This document shows positions 48,281 through 57,751 of a DNA stretch of 64,000 bases, one piece after another. The stretch lies in the NCBI RefSeq assembly GCF_025145845.1, contig NZ_CP102253.1, positions 2,232,001 to 2,296,000 of the forward strand. The letters are read 5' to 3'. Source of the stretch: Alistipes shahii WAL 8301. GTDB taxonomy: Bacteria > Bacteroidota > Bacteroidia > Bacteroidales > Rikenellaceae. The notes below the pieces were generated by a model. That model worked only from the letters and a program-made list of their open reading frames with translations. It did not search any database and was not told where the DNA came from. Position 1 is the first letter of the stretch. Every line of letters starts with the position of its first letter. A program made the translations under genes and the position numbers.

Positions 48281-49501
48281 CTATTCGGCGAAAAACTCTT
48301 CGATACGTTCGGCGATGCGTTCGGCGACTTCGCGCTTCGACAGCAGGGGAAGCTCTTCGCGGCCCGTGCGGTCGATGAAGGTCACCTTGTTCGTGTCGCC
48401 GCGGAAGCCGGCTCCGGCGTCGCGCAGCGAGTTGAGGACGATGAAGTCGAAATTCTTCTTCTCGAGTTTGGCTTCGGCGTGCGCCTGTTCGTCGTGGGTT
48501 TCCAGGGCGAATCCCACCAGCAGGCGGCCGCCCTTGTGCGCTCCAAGCTCGGCGGCGATGTCGCGCGTGCGGCGCAGGGTGATGCACATGTCGCCGTCGC
48601 ATTTCTTGATTTTGGTGTCCGAAACCCGGTCGGGGGTGTAGTCGGCCACGGCGGCGCACATCACGGCCCCGTCGGACCCTTCGAAAGCCCGGACCGCGGC
48701 GTCGTACATCTCGGCGGCCGAGAGCACGTCCACGCGCTCCACGCCCGCGGGCGTCGGCAGCTCCGTGCGGCCCGTGACAAGCGTCACGCAGGCCCCTCTG
48801 TCGGCCAGCTCCCCGGCAATGGCATAGCCCATCTTGCCCGAGGAGTGGTTCGAGATGAACCGCACGGGGTCGATGGCTTCGATCGTGGCTCCTGCCGTGA
48901 CGATCAGCCGTTTACCTTGCAGGCTCTTTTTTTTTTCACGGAGAAGACCGCCGACGAATGCGGCGATCGCATCGGGTTCGGCCATGCGGCCCTTGCCCTG
49001 AAGACCGCTGGCCAGTTCGCCTTCGCCCGGCTCGACGATGTGCACGCCGCGCCGGGCGAGTGTCCGGAGGTTCTGCTGCGTGGCCTCGTGGGCGTACATG
49101 TCCAGGTCCATGGCGGGAGCCACGGCGACCGGGCAGCGGGCCGAGAGGTAGGTGGTCAGCAGCAGGTTGTCGGCGATGCCGGAGGCCATTTTGGCCAGGG
49201 TGTTGGCCGTGGCGGGGGCGATCAGGTAGCAGTCGGCCCATTCGCCCAACGACACGTGGGAGTTCCACGCGCCGTTTTCGGGGTCGAAGAACTCCACCAG
49301 AATCGGGTTCTTCGAGAGCGTGGCCATCGTCAGGGGCGTGATGAACTGCTTCGCCAGCGGAGTCATCACCACGCGCACGTCGGCGCCGGCCGTCTTCAAT
49401 AAACGACAAAGCACGGCAGCCTTGTAGGCCGCTATGCTACCCGTGATACCCAGCAGTATGTGGCGTCCCGCCAGCGGGGGACACGTGCCCGGGGATGCCA
49501 T
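48281..49501 (-). CDS. coaBC: Bifunctional phosphopantothenoylcysteine decarboxylase/synthetase
   Basis: The 406-residue protein has an N-terminal CoaC flavoprotein domain (GRHILLGITGSIAAYKAA, IAPATANTLAKMASGIADNLL, and the active-site PAMDLDMY) and a C-terminal CoaB domain (RLIVTAGATIEAIDPVRFISNHSSGKMGYAIA, FALETHDEQAHAEAKLEKKNFDFIVLNSL). Together they convert phosphopantothenate and cysteine to phosphopantetheine in CoA synthesis. It is 12 bases downstream of rpoZ. Confidence 0.96.
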   Translation of the reverse strand: MASPGTCPPLAGRHILLGITGSIAAYKAAVLCRLLKTAGADVRVVMTPLAKQFITPLTMATLSKNPILVEFFDPENGAWNSHVSLGEWADCYLIAPATANTLAKMASGIADNLLLTTYLSARCPVAVAPAMDLDMYAHEATQQNLRTLARRGVHIVEPGEGELASGLQGKGRMAEPDAIAAFVGGLLREKKKSLQGKRLIVTAGATIEAIDPVRFISNHSSGKMGYAIAGELADRGACVTLVTGRTELPTPAGVERVDVLSAAEMYDAAVRAFEGSDGAVMCAAVADYTPDRVSDTKIKKCDGDMCITLRRTRDIAAELGAHKGGRLLVGFALETHDEQAHAEAKLEKKNFDFIVLNSLRDAGAGFRGDTNKVTFIDRTGREELPLLSKREVAERIAERIEEFFAE

Positions 49502-49513
49502 TGCGTGCGGATT

Positions 49514-49846
49514 TTAAATCTCCTTCATCACGCCGTCCTTGCCCTCCTTGTAGACCAGCTCGTGGTCGAGGAACTCCTCGGTGGCGATGATCACCGGTTT
49601 GGGCAGGCGTTCGTAGTAACGCGAAATCTCGATCTGCTCGCGGTTCTCGAAGGTCTCCTCCATGGTGTCGGTGGGCGACGAGAAATCGGCGAGCTTGCGG
49701 TTAAGCTCCGTCTTGAGTTCGGTCGAGATCTGGTTGGCGCGGCGGGCGATGATGTTGATGCTTTTGTAGACGTTGCCCGTCTCCCGGTCCAGATCCACCA
49801 GCTTGCGCGTGATGGTGTTGTTGGGAATGTTCTTCTTGATTTCCAT
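49514..49846 (-). CDS. rpoZ: RNA polymerase omega subunit
   Basis: The 110-residue protein has the Bacteroidetes omega pattern (NTITRKLVDLDRETGNVYKSINIIARRANQIST) with the conserved helix that binds beta-prime, and a Bacteroidetes-type C-terminal extension. It supports RNA polymerase assembly. It is one base away from bamD on one side and 12 bases from coaBC on the other, in the standard Bacteroidetes order. Confidence 0.9.
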   Translation of the reverse strand: MEIKKNIPNNTITRKLVDLDRETGNVYKSINIIARRANQISTELKTELNRKLADFSSPTDTMEETFENREQIEISRYYERLPKPVIIATEEFLDHELVYKEGKDGVMKEI

Positions 49847-49847
49847 C

Positions 49848-50666
49848 TTATATGTTGTTGTCTTTGTTATTGCGGTCGAGGTAGTCGCGTGCCTGCTGGG
49901 CCATGCGGTCGAGGCTCTTGATGTGCGTCGATTCGGGGAACTCCTCCTTGAACGAGAGGTAGGAGTCGAGCATCGACAGGTAGCGGTCGGTCTGCTTTTC
50001 GGAGATCGAGTTGCTGGCCAGGCGGTAGCCCGAATCGACGATCAGGTACATGATCTCTTCGCGGCGCTTGCTCTCGGGGTATTGTTTCAGCGCGTTCTTG
50101 AACGCCACGATCGCCGATTTGTATTTGCCCGTCTTATAATAGGTGTAGGCGTTCAGGTAAGCTTTCTCGTGGAGCCGTTCGGTCAGCTCGGTGTTGATCT
50201 TGCGGAAGTTCTCGACGCGGTCGCTCTGCGGATAGCGCGACATGAATTCGTTGATGGCGATCAGCGCGTGCCCGGTCATCGTCTGGTCGCGCGAGGGACC
50301 CGGCGAGAGGTAGTAGAAGCAGAGCGCGTACATGCCCTCGGCGTCTTCGATGAAGGCGCTGCGGCCGAATTTGCGGCGGAAGTCGTCCAGCAGGGTCGAA
50401 GCCGTGTCGAAATCGCGGTTCTTGTACTTGCAGCGGGCGTTGAAGAACGAGATGCTGTCTTCGCGCGACGAGCCCGTGTAGTAGTGCTGCACGCCTTCGA
50501 AAAGGGTCGAGGCGCGCTGCCATTTCTCCTTCTGGTAGTACTCCAGCGCCTTGCTGTAAATCAGTTCGGGCTGCCCGCTTTTCAGAAGGGCGTTCATCCC
50601 GGAGCATCCTCCGAGGATGATCGCTGCCGCCACTCCGCAAAGGGCGTATAAAAAAGTCTGCTTCAT
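49848..50666 (-). CDS. bamD: Outer-membrane assembly lipoprotein BamD
   Basis: The 272-residue protein has a lipoprotein signal (MKQTFLYALCGVAAAIILGGC) and five TPR-like helical pairs (ALEYYQKEKWQRASTLFEGV, YYTGSSREDSISFFNARCKYKNRDFDTASTLLDDF, and others). It is anchored in the inner leaflet of the outer membrane and helps BamA insert barrel proteins. It is the first gene of the bamD-rpoZ-coaBC-recN operon; a minus-strand TAACTTTG box at 50696-50703 is its promoter. Confidence 0.93.
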   Translation of the reverse strand: MKQTFLYALCGVAAAIILGGCSGMNALLKSGQPELIYSKALEYYQKEKWQRASTLFEGVQHYYTGSSREDSISFFNARCKYKNRDFDTASTLLDDFRRKFGRSAFIEDAEGMYALCFYYLSPGPSRDQTMTGHALIAINEFMSRYPQSDRVENFRKINTELTERLHEKAYLNAYTYYKTGKYKSAIVAFKNALKQYPESKRREEIMYLIVDSGYRLASNSISEKQTDRYLSMLDSYLSFKEEFPESTHIKSLDRMAQQARDYLDRNNKDNNI

Positions 50667-50695
50667 TTATGAATCTTTTACGGCGCTTTATCGCG

Positions 50696-50703
50696 CAAAG
50701 TTA
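50696..50703 (-). promoter_or_regulatory. -7 box (TAACTTTG) of the bamD operon
   Basis: CAAAGTTA on the plus strand, 30 bases before the bamD ATG at 50666. Confidence 0.65.
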
Positions 50704-50924
50704 CGCATAAATTAACGATTTGCAAAAAAAAATATTGCTCGCGGAGGCTGCGAAGATGCCGTGCGGGGCGTTTTTTCCGGCGGCGCGTGAAAAAGCCCCT
50801 GCCGGGGCGGGGGCTTGAGGGCGGGGCGAAGGTGCCGGAACGATGTTTCGGGGTGTGGATAAATGCCCGATTTGCAGCTTGTTGCGGTGGGGCGCGCCGT
50901 GCCGGGACGTTTTCGGCGACGGTG

Positions 50925-51536
50925 TCAGAAGAAAAATCCCAGGGACCCGCCGTAGACGATGTCGTGGGGCACTTTGACGCGCCGGGCGATTCCTTCGGAG
51001 GTGAAATCGTGCCAGACGCGCGAACGCGGGTAGCCCGAGATGCGGAAGTCGATGAAGAATTTGCGGATGTTGAAGCCCAGTCCGCCCATGACGCCCACGT
51101 CGCCGTTGTTGAAGCGGACCTTGAGCAGCTGCGGGACGCTGCTCCGCTCGGATTCCGTGACGCGGAACAGCGCGCCGCCGAACAGGCGCAGCACGCCGAA
51201 CTGGAAGCCCAGCTGGACGGGGATTTCGAACCGCTCGGTGCGCAGCGCGATGCGGCGGCTCCCGGAGTTCTCGGCCAGCACGTTGTAATTGACGAAGGCG
51301 TAGTTCAGTTCCGATTGCAGGTGGAGGTGTTTCGAAAGGTTGAGCCGCAGGACGAAGCCCACGTCGTAACCGGCCCGGACGGCGCCGGGCGTGAAGCGGG
51401 TGTCGCCGATGCGGGTCGGGACGAACGAGTAGTCGGCGAAGTTGACGCCGCCGCGTACGCCGACCATCAGGCGTTGGGCGGAGGCCGCGCCGGAGAAGAC
51501 GAGCGCGGCGAGGAGGGTGAAGACCAGGTGTTTCAT
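50925..51536 (-). CDS. Outer-membrane beta-barrel protein
   Basis: The 203-residue protein has a signal peptide (MKHLVFTLLAALVFSGAASAQ) and a PorT/OmpW-like barrel of short alternating strands (LMVGVRGGVNFADYSF, HLQSELNYAFVNYNVL, IVYGGSLGFFF). It resembles the other barrels of this window only in general pattern. It is probably porin-like or structural. It lies 24 bases downstream of the cardiolipin synthase gene on the same strand and may share its transcript. Confidence 0.8.
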   Translation of the reverse strand: MKHLVFTLLAALVFSGAASAQRLMVGVRGGVNFADYSFVPTRIGDTRFTPGAVRAGYDVGFVLRLNLSKHLHLQSELNYAFVNYNVLAENSGSRRIALRTERFEIPVQLGFQFGVLRLFGGALFRVTESERSSVPQLLKVRFNNGDVGVMGGLGFNIRKFFIDFRISGYPRSRVWHDFTSEGIARRVKVPHDIVYGGSLGFFF

Positions 51537-51560
51537 AAGACGTTGATGTTTAGGACGGGA

Positions 51561-52925
51561 TCACATCAGGGGTGACACGAGCCGGAGCACGTCGCCCAGC
51601 GTCCGGCGCCACAGCGGCGGCCTCCATTCGGCGCGCGTGATGCGGCGGCACGAGGCGAGGTCGTCGTCGAAGGTCGCCGCCAGCTGCCGGACCGTCTCGC
51701 GGTCGCGGATGAAGGCCGTGACTTCGAGGTTGTCCGTCAGACTGCGGTAGTCCATGTTCGCGGTTCCGACCGACGCCAGCGTGTCGTCGACGATCACCAG
51801 TTTGGCGTGCAGGAATCCGTTGTCGTAGCGGTAGAGTTCGACTCCGGCGTCGAGCAGGTCCGCGACGTAGGAGTCGGACACGAGGTCCGAGAACGGCGAG
51901 TCGCTGCACGTCGGGATCATCACTTCGACCCGGATGCCGCCCCGCGCCGCAAGGCGCAGCGCGTCGAGGATCAGCGTCGGGGGCAGGAAGTAGGGTGAGC
52001 AGATGCGCACCCGCTGTCTGGCCCGGACGACGGCCGCTGCGAAAGCCTCGGCGATGGTCAGCCGCGAGGGGCCCTCTTCGGACCAGGCCAGCTGGATCGG
52101 CAGGCGCTGCCGGATGCCGTGCGGGGCGACGTAACGGCGCAGGTCGAGACATTCGTCCGTGACCCGCGCCCAGTCGGCGATGAAGAGCCGCTGCAAGTCC
52201 TTCACGGCGTCGCCCTCGATGCGGAGGTGCTCGTCGCGCCACTTGCCCATGTAATCTCCGTCGAGGTAGTATTTCGCAATATTTATGCCACCCAGAAAGG
52301 CGACACGGCCGTCCGTGACGACTATTTTGCGGTGGTTGCGGCGCGAGACGCGCGTGGTGAACCACGGGAAGCGCACCGGCTCGAAGGCGGCCGTGCGTAC
52401 CCCGGCGTCGTGCATGCGGCGCAATGTCGTGCGGCTCAGCCGCCACGAGCCTACGGCGTCGTAGATGACGCGCACTTCGAGTCCGGCGCGGGCTTTGCGG
52501 ATCAGGATTTCGGCGATGGTGCGCCCGATGCGGTCGTCGCGGATGATGTAGTACTCCATGTGGATCGAGCGGACGGCGTGTTGCAGGGCGGCGATCAGCG
52601 CCGTGAAGGCGTTGCTGCCGTTGTGCAGCAGGCTGACGCTGTTGCGGGGCGCGGGGCGGGTTCCGCAGCCGCGGGCGACGATCTGCTCCACGGCGTCGCC
52701 CCGGCAGTCGCAGGACTCTGCCGCCGGGACCGCGCGGCGGTATCCGGCCAGCACGTAAAGCAGCGTGCCGGCGACGGGAAGCAGGAAGACCAGCGCCAGC
52801 CAGGCGGCCGCCGAGGCCGGTATCCGTTGGCGGCGCGTGATGACGGCGGCCGCGCCGAGCGTCCACAGCAGATGAAGCGTAAGGGCGATGTACATACCCC
52901 GCACGGCGGGCACGATCCGTGCCAC
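51561..52925 (-). CDS. cls: Cardiolipin synthase
   Basis: The 454-residue protein has two N-terminal membrane helices (MYIALTLHLLWTLGAAAVI, AAWLALVFLLPVAGTLLYVLAGYRR) and two phospholipase D motifs: HRKIVVTDGRVAFLGGINIAKYY and HAKLVIVDDTLASVGTANMDYRS. It condenses two phosphatidylglycerol molecules (or PG and PE) to cardiolipin at the inner membrane. The start may instead be the internal ATG ten codons later (MYIALTLHL), which lacks the charged leader. Confidence 0.92.
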   Translation of the reverse strand: MARIVPAVRGMYIALTLHLLWTLGAAAVITRRQRIPASAAAWLALVFLLPVAGTLLYVLAGYRRAVPAAESCDCRGDAVEQIVARGCGTRPAPRNSVSLLHNGSNAFTALIAALQHAVRSIHMEYYIIRDDRIGRTIAEILIRKARAGLEVRVIYDAVGSWRLSRTTLRRMHDAGVRTAAFEPVRFPWFTTRVSRRNHRKIVVTDGRVAFLGGINIAKYYLDGDYMGKWRDEHLRIEGDAVKDLQRLFIADWARVTDECLDLRRYVAPHGIRQRLPIQLAWSEEGPSRLTIAEAFAAAVVRARQRVRICSPYFLPPTLILDALRLAARGGIRVEVMIPTCSDSPFSDLVSDSYVADLLDAGVELYRYDNGFLHAKLVIVDDTLASVGTANMDYRSLTDNLEVTAFIRDRETVRQLAATFDDDLASCRRITRAEWRPPLWRRTLGDVLRLVSPLM

Positions 52926-52965
52926 GGGGCGCGAAAAAAGATTTGGAAATATGGATTTTACTTCC

Positions 52966-52973
52966 TATCTTTG
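52966..52973 (+). promoter_or_regulatory. -7 box (TATCTTTG) of greA
   Basis: It lies 117 bases before the greA ATG, with TTTG 20 bases further upstream as a -33 element. Confidence 0.65.
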
Positions 52974-53090
52974 TCTATGCAATAGCAATGGGGTTCTGGC
53001 CTTTTCGGGTCAGGATTCTTATTTTTTACGTTTTATTCGGTTTTTGGAATTTCCGGCTTCCGGCGGGAGATTCCGGAGAGTTATTGGATT

Positions 53091-53567
53091 ATGGCACAAG
53101 AGATTATTTATCTGACAGCGGAGGGCTACAAGAAAATCAAGGACGAACTCGAGCACATGCGTTCCGTCGAGCGTCCGGCGATTTCGGCGGCGATCGCCGA
53201 AGCGCGCGACAAGGGCGACCTTTCGGAGAATGCGGAGTACGATGCCGCCCGTGAGGCACAGGGGCTGCTGGAGATGCGTATCGCCAAACTGGAGGATACG
53301 ATGGCCAACGCCCGCGTGATCGACGAGTCGAAGATCGACAAGAGCAAAGTGCAGATTTTGAGCAAGGTGACGCTTCTGAACCACAACAATCAGAAGCAGA
53401 TGACCTACACGATCGTCGCCGAGCACGAGGCGAATCTGCGCGAAGGCAAACTGGCGATCGGCACGCCTATCGCGAAGGCGCTGCTGGGCCGCAAGAAGGG
53501 CGACCGTGTGGACGTGGAGGTTCCGGCCGGCACGATCCATTTCGAGATCCTCGACATCAGCATTTGA
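53091..53567 (+). CDS. greA: Transcription elongation factor GreA
   Basis: The 158-residue protein has an N-terminal coiled coil ([39 protein letters not shown]-type, with the acidic tip [11 protein letters not shown]) and a C-terminal FKBP-like domain ([24 protein letters not shown]). It rescues backtracked RNA polymerase by stimulating transcript cleavage. The family length is 157-160. It is a single gene with an upstream -7 box. Confidence 0.97.
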   Translation: [158 protein letters not shown]

Positions 53568-53703
53568 ACCGCCCGGCTTTTTCCGGGGGTGTCCGCTTCC
53601 CCCGGGGAGTGCCGGACAGGACATACACCCTCATTTGTAGGTATTTTTGCAGGGGCCGCTTGTCGCGGTCCCTTTTTTTCGTATCTTCGCCACCGTGAAG
53701 ACA

Positions 53704-54033
53704 ATGCACCTCCGCCTCAAACAATGCCTCGCGGCCTTTATGCTGGCCGTTCTGCTCGCAGCCCATGCGGGTCAGAAGGTGCATATCTATTTGGAGGACC
53801 ATGCCCATTTCGCGGCTTTCAGCGGCGATCTGGTTCCCGACAACGGCGCTGCCGAACAGGTCGTCGAATTCTGTGTCGTCGACGATTTCTATTTCTTCCC
53901 CTACCTGGCCGAGACCCAGCCTCCGTATGAATTCTACGCCGAGGTGCTGGCCGTGCTGCAACCCGAAGCCACGCGCTGCAAATGTGCGGTCGAGGTCCGG
54001 CGTTTCTCCCTGCGGGCGCCTCCGGCGGCGTAA
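53704..54033 (+). CDS. Small exported protein upstream of a TonB-dependent receptor
   Basis: I chose ATG 53704 (MHLRLKQCLAAFMLAVLLAAHAGQ), 109 residues with a signal peptide. A box TATCTTCG at 53682-53689 resembles a -7 element and sits just before it, supporting this start. The mature part is short and rich in Asp, Phe, Tyr and His (VHIYLEDHAHFAAFSG). No family was recognised. It is 235 bases ahead of the receptor gene and a REP-like element lies between, so co-transcription is possible but not shown. Confidence 0.55.
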   Translation: MHLRLKQCLAAFMLAVLLAAHAGQKVHIYLEDHAHFAAFSGDLVPDNGAAEQVVEFCVVDDFYFFPYLAETQPPYEFYAEVLAVLQPEATRCKCAVEVRRFSLRAPPAA

Positions 54034-54155
54034 TTGCGTTTCGTAATATCGGCATGTCTGGCTGCATCGCGACAACTGCGGCGACAGGCGAGGGCCGACG
54101 ATTTATCGTTTGCCGAGCCGTCAAAGCGGAAGCGGCGTGTGTTTTTACGCCGTAA

Positions 54156-54215
54156 GTCCCTTCCGAGGAGGGGATTCAGGGGTGGACCGGATTTGTAAAC
54201 GCGGCCGAAAGCCGC
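54156..54215 (+). repeat. REP-like two-hairpin element, copy A
   Basis: A pyrimidine/purine hairpin (CCCTTCC / GGAGGGG), the word GGGGTGG, then ATTTGTAAACGCGGC and a second hairpin GCGGC-NNNN-GCCGC. The same order occurs at 57692-57751 (inverted) and 62914-62977. Confidence 0.6.
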
Positions 54216-54268
54216 AATCGTCCGCATGCCGGAGCGGACTTACTTTCACCATTATTCAATACTTTCGT

Positions 54269-56572
54269 ATGAAACGATATATTTTGTTGGCGCTGTCCGT
54301 GTGCCAGAGCCTTGTCGTGCTCGCGGCCGAAGCGCCGCGCAAAAGCACGGACGCGAATCTTTTCGGCCACGTCGTGGACCGGGATACCCATGAACACATC
54401 GCCTACGCCTCGGTGGCCGTCGTCGGCACGGCTTTCGGTACGACGACCGACGCTTCGGGCCACTATTTCCTGAAAAACCTTCCTGTCGGCGAACTGACGC
54501 TCGAAGTCCGTGCGCTGGGCTATGCCTCCGGTCGGATGACCGTCGCTCTCGAACGGGGCGAGACCCGGGAACTCAACTTCGAGGTGGCGCAGAGCGGCAT
54601 TTCGATGGACGAAGTGGTCGTCTCGGCCAGCCGTTCGGAGACGCTGCGGCGCGAAGCTCCGGCGCTGGTGAGCGTGCTGAACGCCGGCCTGTTCGAACGG
54701 GCCAACGCCTCGTGCCTGGCCCAGGGCCTTTCGTTCCAGCCCGGGGTGCGCGTCGAGGACGACTGCCAGAACTGCGGCTTCACGCAGGTCCGCATCAACG
54801 GTCTCGACGGCCACTATTCGCAGATTCTGGTCGACTCGCATCCGGTTTTCTCCTCCCTGACGGGTGTCTACGGGCTGGAGCAGATTCCGGCCAATATGAT
54901 CGAGCGGGTCGAGGTGCTGCGCGGCGGCGGGTCGGCGCTCTACGGCTCGTCGGCCATCGGCGGCACGATCAACATCATCACCCGTGAGCCGACGCGCAGT
55001 TCGGCTCAGCTGTCGCATACGCTGACCTCGCTCGGAGGCAGCAACTCCTACGACAACAACACGATGCTCAACGCTTCGATCGTCTCCGAAAGCGGCCGTG
55101 CGGGCATCAGCGTCTTCGGCCAGAGCCGCCACCGTTCGGGCTACGACCACGACGGCGACGGATTCACCGAACTGCCCGTCATCAGCAGCCAGTCCGTGGG
55201 CATGCGCTCGTTCTTCCGCACGGGGGCCTATTCGCGCATCACGGCGCAGTACCACCACATCGACGAGTACCGCCGGGGCGGCGACCTGCTGAAGCAGCCG
55301 CCCCACGAAGCCTTCGTCGCCGAGCAGACCGACCATGCCATCGACGGCGGAAGCCTTTCGTTCGACATCTCGTCGGCCGACCGCAGCAACCACTTCAATG
55401 CCTACGCCTCGTTCCAGAACACGGCCCGCAAGAGTTATTACGGCAGCAAGCAGGACCTCGACGCCTACGGCACGACGCACGATCTGACCCTCGCCGCGGG
55501 CATGCAGTATGTCCATGCCTTCCGCAAACTGCTCTTCATGCCCTCGGAGCTGACGCTCGGCACGGAGTACAGCTACGACGACCTTTCGGACCGTTCGATC
55601 GGCTATGACATCCGCACTGACCAGACGGTGCACATCGTCGGGGCCTATCTCCAGAACGAATGGAAGACCCGGAAATGGTCGCTGCTCATCGGCGGCCGCC
55701 TCGACAAGCACAGCCTCGTGGACCATGCGATCTTCAGCCCCCGGGCCAATGTCCGCTTCAATCCTTCGGAGTCGGTGAACCTGCGTGTGAGCTATGCCGG
55801 GGGCTACCGCGCCCCGCAGGCCTTCGACGAGGACATGCACATCGCCATCGTGGGCGGCAAGCGGGTCCGCATCCGGCTTGCCGACGATCTGAAGGAGGAA
55901 CGCTCGCACAGCGTGAGCCTCTCGGCCGACCTCTACCACACTTTCGGCCGGGTGCAGACCAACCTGCTCGTCGAGGGATTCTACACCCGTCTCGACGACG
56001 TGTTCGCCCTGCGCGACATCGAGGACACGGCCGACGGCGGCAAAATCAAGGAGCGTTACAACGGTTCGGGCGCCACGGTGAGGGGCCTGAACGCCGAAGG
56101 CCGGGCGGTTTTCACCCGCTGGTTCGAGTTGCAGGCGGGCGTGACGTGGCAGCGGAGCCGCTATGTCGAGCCTGAATACTGGAGCGAGGACAAAACGGTG
56201 CCTCCCGTGCGCCGGATGTTTCGCACGCCCGATCTGTACGGTTATTTCACGGCGTCGCTGAAGCTCTTGCGCAATTTCACGGCCGACGTGACGGGAACCT
56301 GCACGGGCGAGATGCTCGTGCAGCACATGGCCGGATCGGGCGTGGAGCGGGATGTGGCCGTCACGACGCCTGCGTTCTGCGACGTGAACCTGCGTCTGGC
56401 CTACGACCTGCGGGTCTACAAGGAGATCACCCTCCAGCTTTACGGCGGCGTGCAGAATCTGTTCAACGCTTACCAGAAGGATTTCGACAAGGGCGTGGAC
56501 CGCGATTCGGGCTACATTTACGGACCTTCGTTGCCCCGCAGCTGGTTCATCGGCGCGAAGGTCAGCTTCTGA
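54269..56572 (+). CDS. TonB-dependent outer-membrane receptor
   Basis: The start at ATG 54269 (MKRYILLALSVCQSLVVLA) gives 767 residues with a signal peptide. A carboxypeptidase-like beta-sandwich (about 30-115, VVDRDTHEHIAYASVAVVGT) is followed by a plug domain (MDEVVVSASRSETLRREAPALVSVL; LEQIPANMIERVEVLRGGGSALYGSSAIGGTINIITREP) and a 22-strand barrel ending in SWFIGAKVSF. The plug contains DDCQNCGFTQVRINGLDGHYSQILVD, a cysteine-containing variant common in receptors for metal complexes or cobalamin-like ligands. The substrate is uncertain; no SusD partner is adjacent, so a glycan role is unlikely. Confidence 0.9.
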   Translation: MKRYILLALSVCQSLVVLAAEAPRKSTDANLFGHVVDRDTHEHIAYASVAVVGTAFGTTTDASGHYFLKNLPVGELTLEVRALGYASGRMTVALERGETRELNFEVAQSGISMDEVVVSASRSETLRREAPALVSVLNAGLFERANASCLAQGLSFQPGVRVEDDCQNCGFTQVRINGLDGHYSQILVDSHPVFSSLTGVYGLEQIPANMIERVEVLRGGGSALYGSSAIGGTINIITREPTRSSAQLSHTLTSLGGSNSYDNNTMLNASIVSESGRAGISVFGQSRHRSGYDHDGDGFTELPVISSQSVGMRSFFRTGAYSRITAQYHHIDEYRRGGDLLKQPPHEAFVAEQTDHAIDGGSLSFDISSADRSNHFNAYASFQNTARKSYYGSKQDLDAYGTTHDLTLAAGMQYVHAFRKLLFMPSELTLGTEYSYDDLSDRSIGYDIRTDQTVHIVGAYLQNEWKTRKWSLLIGGRLDKHSLVDHAIFSPRANVRFNPSESVNLRVSYAGGYRAPQAFDEDMHIAIVGGKRVRIRLADDLKEERSHSVSLSADLYHTFGRVQTNLLVEGFYTRLDDVFALRDIEDTADGGKIKERYNGSGATVRGLNAEGRAVFTRWFELQAGVTWQRSRYVEPEYWSEDKTVPPVRRMFRTPDLYGYFTASLKLLRNFTADVTGTCTGEMLVQHMAGSGVERDVAVTTPAFCDVNLRLAYDLRVYKEITLQLYGGVQNLFNAYQKDFDKGVDRDSGYIYGPSLPRSWFIGAKVSF

Positions 56573-56594
56573 TAGACGCTCCTTTCCGGATACG

Positions 56595-56628
56595 AAAAAG
56601 CCGCTCCGTTGTCCCGGAGCGGCTTTTG
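56595..56628. terminator. Bidirectional terminator between receptor and mdh
   Basis: AAAAGCCGCTCCG, loop, CGGAGCGGCTTTT. It lies between two convergent genes. Confidence 0.88.
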
Positions 56629-56693
56629 TAAAGGAGTTCCCTGGGTTTTGCGGGACAGGCTTTCCGTATTCCGGTCCGCCACCCACCCCCGGT

Positions 56694-57635
56694 TTAGAGC
56701 GCCTTGATCTCGTGCAGGATGTTGTTCGTCTTGCGGACGGCCTCGGCCGAAGCGGCGAACTTCTCGGCCTCTTCCTTCGTGAGGTCGATCTTCACGATCT
56801 TCTCGATGCCCTTGCGGCCGATGATCGCGGGAACGCCGATGCAGATGTCCTTCTGGCCGTACTCGCCGTCGAGGTAGCAGCAGCAGGGAACCATCTTCTT
56901 CTGGTCGTTGAGGATAGCCTCGACCATCATCGCTGCGCCTGCGCCGGGAGCGTACCATGCCGAAGTGCCGATGAGTTTGGTCAGCGTGGCTCCGCCGACC
57001 ATCGTGTTGGCGACAGCCTCTTCGAGTTTCTTCTTCGAAGCGAACTGCGAAACGGGAACGCCGTTGACCGTGGCTTTCGATACGAGCGGAATCATCGTCG
57101 TGTCGCCGTGGCCGCCGATGACCATGCCGTCGACGTTGTTGATGTTAGCGCCCGTGGCCTTGGCCAGGTAGCACTTGAAGCGGGCCGAGTCCAATGCGCC
57201 GCCCATGCCGATGATGCGGTTCTTCGGAAGTCCCGAAGCCTTCAGGGCCAGATAGGTCAGCGTGTCCATCGGGTTGGCAACCACGATGATGATGGCGCGG
57301 GGCGAGTACTTGATGACGTTCTCGATCACGCCCTTCATAATGCCGGCGTTCGTGCCGATCAGCTCCTCGCGGGTCATGCCCGGCTTGCGGGGAATGCCCG
57401 AGGTGATGACCACCACGTCCGAATTGGCCGTCGTCTTGTAGTCGTTGGTTGCGCCTACGACCTTCGTGTCGAAATCCATCAGCGTCGAGCACTGGTACAT
57501 GTCCAGCATCTTGCCTTCCGAGAGACCCTCCTTGATGTCGATGAGGACCACTTCGCTCGCCACCTCGCGGCAAGCCATCACGTTTGCACAGGTTGCACCT
57601 ACGGCGCCTGCACCTACGACAGTAACTTTTGACAT
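56694..57635 (-). CDS. mdh: Malate dehydrogenase
   Basis: The 313-residue enzyme has an NAD-binding glycine motif, VVGAGAVGATCANVMA (about 5-20), the substrate-binding arginine loop SGIPRKPGMTREEL, and the catalytic VIGGHGDTTMIPLVS. It matches the long-chain LDH-like malate dehydrogenase type (MDH3). It interconverts malate and oxaloacetate. Single gene, convergent with the receptor gene. Confidence 0.95.
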   Translation of the reverse strand: MSKVTVVGAGAVGATCANVMACREVASEVVLIDIKEGLSEGKMLDMYQCSTLMDFDTKVVGATNDYKTTANSDVVVITSGIPRKPGMTREELIGTNAGIMKGVIENVIKYSPRAIIIVVANPMDTLTYLALKASGLPKNRIIGMGGALDSARFKCYLAKATGANINNVDGMVIGGHGDTTMIPLVSKATVNGVPVSQFASKKKLEEAVANTMVGGATLTKLIGTSAWYAPGAGAAMMVEAILNDQKKMVPCCCYLDGEYGQKDICIGVPAIIGRKGIEKIVKIDLTKEEAEKFAASAEAVRKTNNILHEIKAL

Positions 57636-57691
57636 AACAGTAAGTATTTTGTGTTAATTGTTCGTTTTGCTTCTCTTGGATGGTTCCATTC

Positions 57692-57751
57692 GCGGCGTTC
57701 CGCCGCGTTTGCAAATTGTACCCACCCCTAAATCCCCGCCTTGGCGGTGAC
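57692..57751 (-). repeat. REP-like two-hairpin element, copy B
   Basis: Inverted copy of the element at 54156 and 62914: on the minus strand a CCGCC/GGCGG hairpin, AGGGGTGGG, AATTTGCAAACGCGGCG and the second hairpin. It lies upstream of the mdh start. Confidence 0.6.
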
